DNA from: a virus
Virus record (IMG/VR): IMGVR_UViG_3300030333_005513
Coordinates: 1-27,881 of that record
Direction: 5' to 3' (one strand)
DNA length: 27,881 bases
The notes beneath the pieces were generated by a model. It was not told the origin of the DNA. It searched no databases and worked only from the letters and a program-made list of their open reading frames with translations. Positions 7,272 to 15,459 of the stretch are shown piece after piece. Within the stretch, counting starts at the first letter, position 1; every line of letters begins with the position of its first letter. Both the position numbers and the translations under genes were made by a program.

Positions 7272-7382
7272 GAGGCCGCAATAGACAAAGGCCTCCCCAC
7301 GTCCGGGGCTCTCCCCCGACTCTATTTCTGAAATCCTTGGCGGGGAGTTTAGGAACACACCAATAAAATCCTAAACTCCCCG
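7272..7382. other. Three consecutive hairpins in the 7214-7389 gap
   Basis: Three hairpins lie in series. First is GAGGCC (7272-7277) with GGCCTC (7290-7295). Second is GTCcGGGG (7301-7308) with CCCCcGAC (7313-7320), closed by a tight 4-nt loop and holding one internal C-C mismatch. Third is a perfect 14-bp stem (7341-7354 with 7369-7382, beginning CGGGGAGTTTAGGA) with a 14-nt loop. The large stem begins 8 bp past the stop of the putative ssDNA-binding gene, as a transcript-end or RNA-stability structure would. No T-run follows on either strand, so it is not a standard intrinsic terminator. An RNA element, processing site or origin structure are alternatives. Confidence 0.7.
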
Positions 7383-7389
7383 AGATTGG

Positions 7390-8190
7390 TTACTTAATGC
7401 TGTTTACGAACTTAAGTTCGCCCTCATCAAGTTTACCAGCCCGTTTCAAAGAAGGCGTAAACCAAGAAACGTCGCCTTCCGTGCGGAGTTTTGATGTGAG
7501 CATCCAAGACTGAGCCCAGACACCCTCATCCTTCGCGTACATCGCGTAGGTCGCTATCTCCTTCGCTGTTGGCTTGTACGCCGACTTCGATGCCGTATAG
7601 ATGGCCATTGCGTAGTGCTTCCCGTCATACTCGTATGGGAACAGCTCCAGATCACTCTCACTCAGGCTCTCCGGTGCCTGAACGAGCATTGTGATGTGGG
7701 CAATGGGGCGAACCATGTTCGTTGACCCCCACTCAAAAGAGTAGCCAGCGGCGTGAACCTCTTCCTCCGAGTTAAATGTCTTGGGTAACTCCTCAGAGCC
7801 CCAAGCCACATCCTCTTGGAATTGCTTCACCATGTGCGTAACAATTACGCGAAGTGGTTCATCCCTAGTGACTAACGTTACTTCCTTATTCAAGGCGATA
7901 GCACCGGGGGCAAACCCGTCATCAACCAACGCTGAAGTTTTAGCTACGATGTTGATGCGCGGCAGGTTGATATCCGATTGATCGAAGTCTCCTGCCAGCC
8001 CAGCCTCACTAAGCTGTTGGTTGGTTATTGCGAGTTCCCCTCGTTCTGAAGGTTGCTCAATAAGCGCTTCGGAGGGTTCCTCCACAGCGTCCACTTCGAC
8101 GGTTTCGGCCTTAGCCTTAGTCTTAGTGGGTTTTTTGGTTGGGCTATTTTTACCCTTGTCTTCCATTTCTGCGAATGATGTTTTAGCCAT
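7390..8190 (-). CDS. Putative ssDNA-binding protein (by position)
   Basis: A 266-aa protein whose function rests mainly on context. The first 60 residues are a disordered tail rich in Lys, Pro, Thr and Glu. The body from about residue 70 is beta-rich (LPRINIVAK, EVTLVTRDEPLRVIVTHMV, AHITMLVQA) and aromatic residues are frequent in the last third, as in OB-fold or other ssDNA-binding proteins. In many phages an SSB-like gene lies between a DUF2800 nuclease gene and a family A polymerase gene, and this gene is in that slot. I see no motif proving ssDNA binding. The sequence before the ATG is A-rich and lacks a Shine-Dalgarno site. It ends at a large hairpin, hinting that its mRNA is separately terminated or stabilised, as suits a product needed in quantity. 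Confidence 0.5.
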   Translation of the reverse strand: MAKTSFAEMEDKGKNSPTKKPTKTKAKAETVEVDAVEEPSEALIEQPSERGELAITNQQLSEAGLAGDFDQSDINLPRINIVAKTSALVDDGFAPGAIALNKEVTLVTRDEPLRVIVTHMVKQFQEDVAWGSEELPKTFNSEEEVHAAGYSFEWGSTNMVRPIAHITMLVQAPESLSESDLELFPYEYDGKHYAMAIYTASKSAYKPTAKEIATYAMYAKDEGVWAQSWMLTSKLRTEGDVSWFTPSLKRAGKLDEGELKFVNSIK

Positions 8191-8252
8191 TTCGTTTTCA
8201 GTTTATTATTTTGTTTTTTGTTTTCGTTTGTTTGTCCGCCCCACGGGCGAAA

Positions 8253-10712
8253 TTATTTAATCTCGGACAGATACTGAGAGTCCTTTCCATACTCGACAAC
8301 TCCTAAACGATGGAGTTCCGACATAACTTCAGAGACGCGTTCTTTTTTCTGTCCGCGAGGGGCCATATCAGACACTAGTTTTTCCAGTTTGCCAACTGGA
8401 AATTTATCTATTCCCTCTAAAAAGTCTTCAACCTCCACGTCATCCTTGATAGCACCGTATGCGGCCAACGCAGACGTTATAGAGCGCCTTCCCTTACGTT
8501 CCTTGACCTCGTACCCCGGAATCTCAATACCCTCCTCTATGGCCATCCTACGAGCCGCATACTCAACACCAGCGGCCCACTTCTTAACTATCGGGACAAC
8601 CTTCATCATGTCCGCGATTGCCTGAGGGTCTTCACAAGTACTGCCGTGCACCTCATCCGGCAAAGAAAGAAAGTCTTTAGATGTTGGAGCGTACTTCTTC
8701 GCCGTATCTATAGAGAGTTTAGCCAAAGAGGGACAGCGACCCGCGTTTTTGCAGTAGTTGCAAATCTTCAGTTGAGGGATCAGTTCAGATGGGTCTGTCT
8801 CGCTGAAACAAGCCCTAACCTTCTTCGCCCGTTTAATAACATCCGAAATAGCGTGGATTACCTCTTCCATATCCTCCCGCTTGAATGTGTGGAAAAGAAT
8901 TTCGTCCCTCCGACACGCTATAAAGTAGAAGTGAATGGTATCCAGTTGAGGGAACTTCTGGAAAGCCCCTAACGCGTAAGCCTTGGCTTGCCAGTTGTCC
9001 TGAGGTTCGTCTACAGCCATTTGACCCGTTTTATAGTCTATCTGCACCGCTTCCGTGCCATTAACCGTGAGTCTGTCGCAGGTTCCAAATGTTTCCTCAT
9101 CGCGGAGTTTCATAGTTAACCGGATTTCCTTGTAGTCATCCAACTCCATAACCTCGTAACCGTGGTGGTTGAATATGGAGTCCTCCGCGTTTCTACACCC
9201 TTGGGCCAGTGAAGACTCGTAGTCATTCAACTTTGACCAGTCCCCCGTCTCTAGAGCCTCATGGATACGTGTACCCATTTCAGCGGCGGGGTTAGTGCCC
9301 GACTCCCCCTCGTAACCGGGACAGTGAGCAGACATTTTAATGGACGACGGACCAAACTCAGCGTGAGCTTCCTCTTCGTCTACAACAGGTGTTTTTTCAT
9401 CAGTTTTCATCGTAGTCGTATTATATACGTCATTTTTTGCGTGAAGCAACTTTAAATTTTCGATTTTGGACATCATTGATTTAACTATCTTAGCTTCAAT
9501 GGTTTCCTCAGCTACCAGTATTCGCTGAACACTTTCAGACATCCCCCCAAGCCTATCCACACGACCAAGACATTGGTGGAAGTCCTTGGCATTATACGTA
9601 GGGCTTATAAGAGCTATTCTGGGGGAGTTCCCCGTGGTATCATGCAAACTAACCCCCACACCACCCGCGGCAATATTACAGAGAATAACCCCTACCTTCC
9701 CAGTTTGGAAATCTTCTACTGACCTATCCCTATCACTTTTAGTCTGCCCACCTTGGATGAAGGTGTGGTTTTCTTTAAGTCTCCGGGACAGAGCATCAAT
9801 AGAGTCCGTGAAGTTCAAAAACACCGCCACGGAGTTACCAGCCTCCCTAGCCTCGTCAACCATCTCCGCTAGGTCAGGGACTTTAAGGAGTTCTATCTCC
9901 TGACGCAGACGTAGAATAGTTGTCAGCACAATGGGCTCATCCCCATCACCATCTCTACGAGACTCTAATTTCGCTATTTCTGGCTCTAATTCCTCGAAAA
10001 GGTCGTTTATTTTCGACTTTTTACCGAATCTGATGGGATCAGTGATTACCCGAGTTACCTGAAAGTGGTCCCCCAGATCATCCCGAGTCAGCCTATGACC
10101 CCTGTCCGGGTAAATGAGCTTGTTAAGCTCTTTTAACTTCCCCCGGTTCCTTTCCGGGAATTGCAGAGCCTTCCAGCGATCAAATTCACACCCCCAGTGT
10201 TGCGCCCAGTTCCAGAAGTTACTTAGGTTATGTAGGCTGAGGGCGAACCCCAGAGCCCTCATCTCCCTCGGGTCTTCGGCGGCAGTAGCCGACAGCATAA
10301 GTATTTGGAACCCCTGCTTCTTAGCCGCAATCATCATATTAGCGTTGAGGGTTCTAACCCCCTTCGCTTTATGACACTCGTCAAAGATAATCAGAGTTTC
10401 CGGGGGCAGTTCCCAGTGAAAACCCCTTTTACCCCGCCTCGATACGTAAGACGTGTTCCCAGTCCTGAGTTTCTCCCAGTTAATCACGTCCCCACACACT
10501 CCCTGCCCCTTTAGGGTGGATTCCCACGATGCAATTACCGTTTTCGGGCAAACCACGAACGGGGTAACTCCCATGGTTTTAGCAACTTCCACCGCTTTGA
10601 GCGTTTTTCCTGTCCCCGTGTCTGATGAGTCAAGCGCGGATCGGTGGGTTTGAAGCGCTTTGACAAGAGTGTTATGGGATGTTTTCTGTGCTGGATAAAG
10701 TGTTAAGGCCAT
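8253..10712 (-). CDS. SNF2-type helicase fused to DUF2800 / Cas4-like nuclease
   Basis: An 819-aa two-part protein. Residues 1-434 are a superfamily 2 helicase: motif I DTGTGKT (31-37), motif II DECH (111-114), motif III SAT (141-143), motif V region NIAAGGVGVSL (346-356) and motif VI QCLGRVDR (380-387), as in phage SNF2 helicases. Residues 435-819 match DUF2800, a PD-(D/E)XK nuclease family: HAEFGPSS entry (450-457), His484, Asp546, Asp559-x-Lys561, Gln575, and four cysteines (464, 651, 654, 660) placed like the Fe-S cluster of Cas4/AddB nucleases, ending with a GYEVKERKGRRS-type tail. These are usually two genes. Met435 is at the joint and has a promoter-like sequence just before it, so the nuclease may also be made alone. 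The likely role is DNA end processing in replication or recombination. The start overlaps the resolvase gene by 41 bp; the next Met lies past motif I. Confidence 0.85.
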   Translation of the reverse strand: MALTLYPAQKTSHNTLVKALQTHRSALDSSDTGTGKTLKAVEVAKTMGVTPFVVCPKTVIASWESTLKGQGVCGDVINWEKLRTGNTSYVSRRGKRGFHWELPPETLIIFDECHKAKGVRTLNANMMIAAKKQGFQILMLSATAAEDPREMRALGFALSLHNLSNFWNWAQHWGCEFDRWKALQFPERNRGKLKELNKLIYPDRGHRLTRDDLGDHFQVTRVITDPIRFGKKSKINDLFEELEPEIAKLESRRDGDGDEPIVLTTILRLRQEIELLKVPDLAEMVDEAREAGNSVAVFLNFTDSIDALSRRLKENHTFIQGGQTKSDRDRSVEDFQTGKVGVILCNIAAGGVGVSLHDTTGNSPRIALISPTYNAKDFHQCLGRVDRLGGMSESVQRILVAEETIEAKIVKSMMSKIENLKLLHAKNDVYNTTTMKTDEKTPVVDEEEAHAEFGPSSIKMSAHCPGYEGESGTNPAAEMGTRIHEALETGDWSKLNDYESSLAQGCRNAEDSIFNHHGYEVMELDDYKEIRLTMKLRDEETFGTCDRLTVNGTEAVQIDYKTGQMAVDEPQDNWQAKAYALGAFQKFPQLDTIHFYFIACRRDEILFHTFKREDMEEVIHAISDVIKRAKKVRACFSETDPSELIPQLKICNYCKNAGRCPSLAKLSIDTAKKYAPTSKDFLSLPDEVHGSTCEDPQAIADMMKVVPIVKKWAAGVEYAARRMAIEEGIEIPGYEVKERKGRRSITSALAAYGAIKDDVEVEDFLEGIDKFPVGKLEKLVSDMAPRGQKKERVSEVMSELHRLGVVEYGKDSQYLSEIK
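9420..9449 (-). promoter_or_regulatory. Promoter-like sequence at the helicase-nuclease joint
   Basis: On the minus strand TTGCTT is followed after 18 bases by a perfect TATAAT. Nine bases later comes an in-frame ATG (8-10 of the block at 9410), which would be the start of a free DUF2800 protein (residue 435 of the fusion). The surrounding linker DNA is clearly more AT-rich than the flanking domains. Confidence 0.45.
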
Positions 10713-11127
10713 ATAGAGCTATTAGAGCCGCATCACAAGTTTTAAGTGTCCAAGGTGTTTTTGGGAAGAACCTTCCCGCGGCATCCTTAAGTGCGGCTTT
10801 TCGTTTGGTTTTTTCCTTTACTTGGGGTATTCCCAGTCCTTTTTGCCATTTTTGTGGCAGGACTTCGTAAAGTGGTATTTTTAAGGTTCTCACGACTCCG
10901 CGCTCAAACCCATAGTTTTGGGCGAACTTCCATGTGGAAGCTACCCCCTGTCCCGGGAAAGCATTTACTTTCTCTATAAAAGCGGCATCAACTCCGCCCC
11001 GAGCCATCTCTTCCACGAATGTGATAAAGTCTTGCTCAGTTGTATAAGATACAATGCTTAGGGGGGTTCGGTCTAGGAGCATAACCGCCCCACCGCCGAC
11101 CCCCGGATCAATCCCCAGAATCTTCAT
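10672..11127 (-). CDS. RuvC-like Holliday junction resolvase
   Basis: A RuvC/RNase H-fold resolvase of 151 aa from the ATG at 11127; a frame from 11151 adds eight residues but MKILGIDPG is the normal family start. Catalytic acidic residues are Asp7 in ILGIDPG, Glu52 in AFIEKV and Asp132 in TCDAALIAL, with the conserved KWQK (93-96) and KEKTKRKAAL (104-113) between them. Phage enzymes of this type cut branched DNA, clearing junctions before packaging and during recombination. It follows the tandem RHH gene with a 20-bp overlap and overlaps the helicase-nuclease start by 41 bp, so it is part of a tightly packed operon. An imperfect AGGGT lies just before the ATG. Confidence 0.88.
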   Translation of the reverse strand: MKILGIDPGVGGGAVMLLDRTPLSIVSYTTEQDFITFVEEMARGGVDAAFIEKVNAFPGQGVASTWKFAQNYGFERGVVRTLKIPLYEVLPQKWQKGLGIPQVKEKTKRKAALKDAAGRFFPKTPWTLKTCDAALIALYGLNTLSSTENIP

Positions 11128-11389
11128 TACCCTGCAACATTTTCTGGACAAAGTGCTCCAGAGTCATTCCGTTAGCGTCGGCCTTTTTAGAAGCTTTCTC
11201 CCACCATGTCCTGTTAAGTCTTACAGTCACCGGGATTTCATCCCCAACCTCTTTTTCTACGAGGTTCGTGACTAGCTGACTTAATGAACTGCCTGTCTCA
11301 GAGGCATACTTTTTACCACGTTTTATGGTGTTTTTAGGCATGTATAACGTGACTTTTGTCGGGTTTTCTATGCTACCTTCTCTGGCCAT
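11108..11389 (-). CDS. Tandem ribbon-helix-helix DNA-binding protein
   Basis: A 93-aa protein that appears to hold two ribbon-helix-helix (Arc/MetJ-fold) units. The first has strand TKVTLYMP (11-18), helix A about 20-32 and helix B SSLSQLVTNLVEKEV (34-48). The second has strand IPVTVRL (52-58), helix WWEKASKKADANG (62-74) and helix MTLEHFVQKML (75-85). RHH proteins normally bind DNA as dimers, so a two-unit chain could form a dimer by itself. It is the first gene of the leftward arm and lies 56 bp from the terminase gene on the other strand, the natural place for a regulator of both arms. A role as an unusual small terminase subunit is possible but less likely given its strand. No Shine-Dalgarno site precedes the ATG. 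Confidence 0.7.
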   Translation of the reverse strand: MAREGSIENPTKVTLYMPKNTIKRGKKYASETGSSLSQLVTNLVEKEVGDEIPVTVRLNRTWWEKASKKADANGMTLEHFVQKMLQGNEDSGD

Positions 11390-11393
11390 GGTA

Positions 11394-11440
11394 GGTATTT
11401 AATCCGTCCACCTTGATTTAGCAACAAAAAAGTGTATCTT
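11394..11440. promoter_or_regulatory. Divergent promoter region between the two arms
   Basis: Minus strand: TTGCTA (11419-11424) and TAAATA (11396-11401) are 17 bp apart, facing the RHH gene. Plus strand: TTGATT (11413-11418) and TATCTT (11435-11440) are 16 bp apart, facing the terminase gene. The two overlap, so they should exclude each other. The leftward -10 lies inside GGATTAAATACC (minus strand), a match to the palindrome at 1766-1782. Matches to consensus are partial. Confidence 0.35.
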
Positions 11441-11445
11441 CATCC

Positions 11446-13179
11446 GTGCCTATCTCCCGATATGGGTTTACATTCCCAGATGGAACCAACGAAGTAACCA
11501 TGGAATTACATGCCTTCCTGCACGACAGGGGGCCTGAACAAGGGGGTTTGGGTAAGTTTGAACACTTCAAGAACGCCGTGGACTTGCTGTGGAATGATCC
11601 TCAGAAACCCGCCTCCCGTAATTTTATATGGTCGCCGTGGGCTGAAGACATGATCTATGAGGCCTGCGAGAACCAGTATCTGTCCATTGCAGGGTGTGCC
11701 TCCTCCGGTAAGTCCGATACCATGGCGTTGTGGGGGATTATTAATTACTTAGCCGACCCCTATAATACCCTTGTTATAGCCACGTCAACCACGCTACGGG
11801 AGGCGCGGCGACGTATTTGGAAGTCAATTACCGAGTTGTGGTCATCTGTTCCGGGGCTACCCGGTAAATTAGTCCCATCACTTGGGCAGATTAAAGGCCT
11901 ATCTAAGAACGGCGGGGTCTGGGAATCTACCGGGATCGTCCTTGTTCCTGCTGAGAAACGTAAGGAAAAAGAGGCCATCGGCAAGCTAGTCGGTATAAAA
12001 ATGAAGCGTCTAATCCTTTTGGCCGACGAGCTCCCCGAACTCCCCGAGAGTTTGATCCACGCCGCCTACACCAACCTCGCCACCAACCCATTCTTCCAAA
12101 TGGTTGGTCTAGGTAACCCCAACTCCCACTTCGACGCCTTCGGGGTGTTTTCCCGTCCCGCGGATGGGTGGCAGTCCGTGACCGAACACGACTCCGAGTG
12201 GGAAACCTCTCGGGGAAAGTGTATCCGGTTCAACGCTGAAGAGAACCCCAATGTGTTAGCTGGTAAGCAGATTTACCCGTGGATGCCTTCCCGGGAGACG
12301 GTAGAGGCCGCAAAAAGAGATTACGGAGAAAAGTCTCTTTTGTTCTACCGCATGTATAAAGGATTTTGGTGTCCCGACGGTGTCGATAGTGGTGTCTATT
12401 CTGAGGCAGACTTAGTTAGAGGTGTGGCGTCTAACCCAGCGAGATTCGACAGCGCCCCCACTAAAGTCGCCGCTATCGACCCGTCGTTCACTAATGGAGG
12501 GGACCGATCTATAGTCTACTTCGGTTCCTTCGGGGAAGAGGGCGGGGTTCAAGTGCTACAGTTTGATGATTACGAGGTTTTAAGTGAGAACGTCGCAGAT
12601 AAGGACACCCCACGTTCCGTACAGATCGCCCGAAAGTTTAGGGCCGCGTGCGAGAAAAAGGGAGTTTTACCCGAAAATGCCGCGTGCGATGCTACCGGGG
12701 CGGGAGGCCCATTCCACGATATCTTGAGCGTAGAGTGGTCTGATAGGGTGTTAGCTGTTAATTTCGCAGGTAAAGCCTCCGACCGACCTGTATCCGCAAC
12801 TGATAGGACTCCGGGTTGTGACAGATACGCCAACCGAATGTCTGAGATTTGGTATCAAGGACAGGAGTTACTGCGCTCACACCAGTTACGGGGGATTTCT
12901 ACTGACTTAGCGCGGGAGATGGTTGGTAGGCGATATGAAACCCGAGGCACCAATGTAAAGATAAAGGTGGAGTCAAAGATAGACTTTAAGGCGCGGGTAG
13001 GTAGGTCACCAGATATCGCAGACGCGGCATTCATTGTTATCGACCTTTGCAGGTCTAGACACGGTTTTATGGGGGGAGAGAGGTTCTCTGTTAACGCAGG
13101 TCGTCAGAAGACTTGGGCTAATAAAATGAAGTCACTTGATGTTACTGCGTCTTCCCATAGAACTCTCCTTGATACTTAG
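11446..13179 (+). CDS. terL: Terminase large subunit
   Basis: A 577-aa DNA-packaging motor. The ATPase domain has Walker A GCASSGKS (83-90) and a Walker B strand ending LLADE (191-195). The nuclease domain has the RNase H-like acidic residues Asp345 (AAIDPSF), Asp415 (ACDATGAG) and Asp523/Asp526 (SPDIADAAF). It cuts concatemeric DNA and pumps it into proheads through the portal, encoded 30 bp downstream. The start chosen is GTG at 11446 because the frame is open there and no earlier start exists in the gap; an ATG at codon 19 is the alternative, and the promoter-like -10 five bases upstream would make the GTG leaderless. No small subunit is recognisable next to it. Confidence 0.95.
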   Translation: MPISRYGFTFPDGTNEVTMELHAFLHDRGPEQGGLGKFEHFKNAVDLLWNDPQKPASRNFIWSPWAEDMIYEACENQYLSIAGCASSGKSDTMALWGIINYLADPYNTLVIATSTTLREARRRIWKSITELWSSVPGLPGKLVPSLGQIKGLSKNGGVWESTGIVLVPAEKRKEKEAIGKLVGIKMKRLILLADELPELPESLIHAAYTNLATNPFFQMVGLGNPNSHFDAFGVFSRPADGWQSVTEHDSEWETSRGKCIRFNAEENPNVLAGKQIYPWMPSRETVEAAKRDYGEKSLLFYRMYKGFWCPDGVDSGVYSEADLVRGVASNPARFDSAPTKVAAIDPSFTNGGDRSIVYFGSFGEEGGVQVLQFDDYEVLSENVADKDTPRSVQIARKFRAACEKKGVLPENAACDATGAGGPFHDILSVEWSDRVLAVNFAGKASDRPVSATDRTPGCDRYANRMSEIWYQGQELLRSHQLRGISTDLAREMVGRRYETRGTNVKIKVESKIDFKARVGRSPDIADAAFIVIDLCRSRHGFMGGERFSVNAGRQKTWANKMKSLDVTASSHRTLLDT

Positions 13180-13209
13180 AGCTCTACGTGGCAAATTAGT
13201 GGGATAATT

Positions 13210-15459
13210 ATGTCATCCGGGCTAAAAGAATTTTCCGACCTATCCCTAGAGACTATTAAAGAGTCTGGGGCGGTACCTAAGTCGCGCATTAAAAATGTAA
13301 AAGCGGCAAATGAGATTTACGAAAACCTACGCGACGGCGACGAGGTTTCCGCCACTAACCGAGCGAGAGTTCAGGCTATGTTTGACGGCTCTCCCCCGTA
13401 TTCCGATGCAGTTCTTAGGAACTCCGGTCAGGGTTTCCGATGTAACCTAAACTTCGGGGAGGCTGAGAAGTTTCTTGAGAACGCGATGTCCGCGTATGTG
13501 GACTTAGTAAACTCGGTAGAAACCCTAGTTAGGGTGGAGACTTCCTTCGGTGACCCCAAGCAACAGGTTGAATGGAATCGGATTATGTCCGAGGAATATT
13601 CTTTTCAGTTACGGAAGTGGCCCCGCTTTAACTACGAGTACCTAAACCTCTGCAATCATTTCGTGGGTCATGGTGTAGGCATTAATTATTTCGAAGATGA
13701 ACGTTCTTGGCATTGGCGTTCCACAGGTCTAGGAGACATCGTTATACCTCGTCAGACACAGGCTACAGAGGATGCCTTAGAGGTAGCGGCTTGCCGCCGA
13801 GCCGTGATGGTAAATGACCTATACAAGTATATAGAAGACCCAGAAGTAGCTTCTGAACTTGGGTGGAATGTTTCCGAGGTCCGCAAAGCTATAATGAAGG
13901 CCTCCGCCACCGTGACCACTCACAGTGACTGGGAGAATTTTCAGGCTGAGATTAAGAACAACGATATCTGGGCAGGAGCGAAAGCCGCACGGGTTTCCCT
14001 CGTCCACTTGTGGGTAAAAGAGTTCAACGGAACGGTATCGCATTTCATCACCCTCTCTGACGCGGAGAACAAAGATTTCCTATACAAGAGGATCGGACGT
14101 TACAACAACATCAATCAAGCATTCACGTTCTTCACTTATGGTATTGGGACTAACGGAACTTTCCACAGTATCCGGGGACTAGGGTTCAAACTGTACCACC
14201 ATCTTCAGGTCAGTAACCGGATTCGTTCACAGGCAGTCGATAACGCTATGCTTGCAGGAGCTCCGATGATTCAACCCGAAGACGAAAGGTCTTTGGAGAA
14301 CTTCGCGTTCAACTATTTTGGACCTTTTGCAATTTTACCACCCAACATGAAGTTTGTGGACAGAGCGTCTCCAAACACTTCACAAACCATGATGCCCGTA
14401 CTCAACGACCTGACTCAACAGGTACAAGAGCGTGCAGGACAATACTCAACGGCGGGGGTCTTCGGAAAAGGAGATCGCAGGACACGGTTCGAAGTAGCCG
14501 CCCACCTTGAAGAAGCCGCGAAGTTGAACGTTACCGCGCTCAACCTGTTCTATAACCCGTGGGATAGGTTTCATATGGAGGTGGCCCGCCGATTCTTTAG
14601 ACCAGACTACTCTCCTAGTGAAGGGGGAGGTGATGCTGTTATGGAGTTCCGTGAGAGATGTCTGATGAGAGGAGTGCCTCCCGAGGCAATGCTTGCCATA
14701 GACATACGCAAGACGCGTTCCGTAAGAGCTGTCGGCAGTGGTAGCCAAGCCAAACGTGCTGTCAGTCTCCAGCAGTTGAATGAATTCGCCGGGACTTTCG
14801 ACGCAGAGGGTAGACATAATTTATTCCGGGACCAAGTAGCGGCCCTTGTCGGACACGATGCGGCTGACCGTTACATACCCGCCCGACCAGATCAGCGTAT
14901 CCCGATTGACGCTAAGGTCGCTCAACTTGAGACAGAACACTTGCTTGAAGGCCGAGAGATTGAAGTCTTCCCGAACGAGATACATACAATCCATTTGGAT
15001 GTACACCTACCTATAGTGGAGCAGATGTTTGCCGCCGTGGAAGAAGGTCAGATGGAAATTGAGGACGCCGCCATGCGTTCTATGAATGTGTTCCAGCACT
15101 CCGTCCAACACTTGGAGCAAGTTCAACAAGACCCAACGATAGCCGACCAAGTTGCCCAATATAACCAGAGACTCCAGCAAGTGTCTGAGTTGATTATTAA
15201 CGGGCAGAAGAAACTAGCTAAACTTCAACGCGAGGCCGCCGAGGAAGGCCCTGTTGGGGAGCCGGGTCCCGAAGGGGAAGAAGGACAACCTCAAGTTACT
15301 CCAGAGCAACAGGAGAAACTTATAGAGCATCGACTTAAACTTCAGATGATGCAGGAGAAGCATCAAGCTGAGATGATGATTAAACTACAGAAGGCCGAAC
15401 AGGAGCGCCAACTATCGGACGCCAAGGCCGCGACAGATATTAGGGAGTACTTACGATGA
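13210..15459 (+). CDS. Portal protein
   Basis: A 749-aa protein taken as the portal: it follows terL directly, precedes the scaffold and capsid genes, and has the usual mixed alpha/beta body with a long helical end. Residues about 20-110 include the YENLRDGDE and FDGSPPYSD region typical of portal N-termini. From about residue 620 the chain is rich in Gln and Glu with coiled-coil character (HQAEMMIKLQKAEQERQ near 720-736). The size is large, closer to long portals of podophage-like groups than to lambda-type ones. It would form the dodecameric ring at one vertex, dock terminase and pass DNA. No Shine-Dalgarno site precedes the ATG. The stop overlaps the next start (ATGA). Confidence 0.82.
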   Translation: MSSGLKEFSDLSLETIKESGAVPKSRIKNVKAANEIYENLRDGDEVSATNRARVQAMFDGSPPYSDAVLRNSGQGFRCNLNFGEAEKFLENAMSAYVDLVNSVETLVRVETSFGDPKQQVEWNRIMSEEYSFQLRKWPRFNYEYLNLCNHFVGHGVGINYFEDERSWHWRSTGLGDIVIPRQTQATEDALEVAACRRAVMVNDLYKYIEDPEVASELGWNVSEVRKAIMKASATVTTHSDWENFQAEIKNNDIWAGAKAARVSLVHLWVKEFNGTVSHFITLSDAENKDFLYKRIGRYNNINQAFTFFTYGIGTNGTFHSIRGLGFKLYHHLQVSNRIRSQAVDNAMLAGAPMIQPEDERSLENFAFNYFGPFAILPPNMKFVDRASPNTSQTMMPVLNDLTQQVQERAGQYSTAGVFGKGDRRTRFEVAAHLEEAAKLNVTALNLFYNPWDRFHMEVARRFFRPDYSPSEGGGDAVMEFRERCLMRGVPPEAMLAIDIRKTRSVRAVGSGSQAKRAVSLQQLNEFAGTFDAEGRHNLFRDQVAALVGHDAADRYIPARPDQRIPIDAKVAQLETEHLLEGREIEVFPNEIHTIHLDVHLPIVEQMFAAVEEGQMEIEDAAMRSMNVFQHSVQHLEQVQQDPTIADQVAQYNQRLQQVSELIINGQKKLAKLQREAAEEGPVGEPGPEGEEGQPQVTPEQQEKLIEHRLKLQMMQEKHQAEMMIKLQKAEQERQLSDAKAATDIREYLR

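Noticed and set aside
7341-7382. Intrinsic terminator after the putative ssDNA-binding gene
   Set aside because: The stem is strong, but neither strand has a T-run after it, so I list it as a structured element instead.
8227-8246. Short CGCCC-CAC-GGGCG hairpin after the helicase-nuclease gene
   Set aside because: The stem is only 5 bp and is not followed by a T-run on the minus strand; too weak to call.
13200-13208. Extended -10 TGGGATAAT before the portal gene
   Set aside because: It ends one base before the ATG, so transcription would begin inside the gene; the gene is more simply co-transcribed with terL.
14662-14668. CTGATGA, core of a hammerhead ribozyme
   Set aside because: It lies inside the portal gene, and no GAAA segment or supporting stems follow at the right distance.
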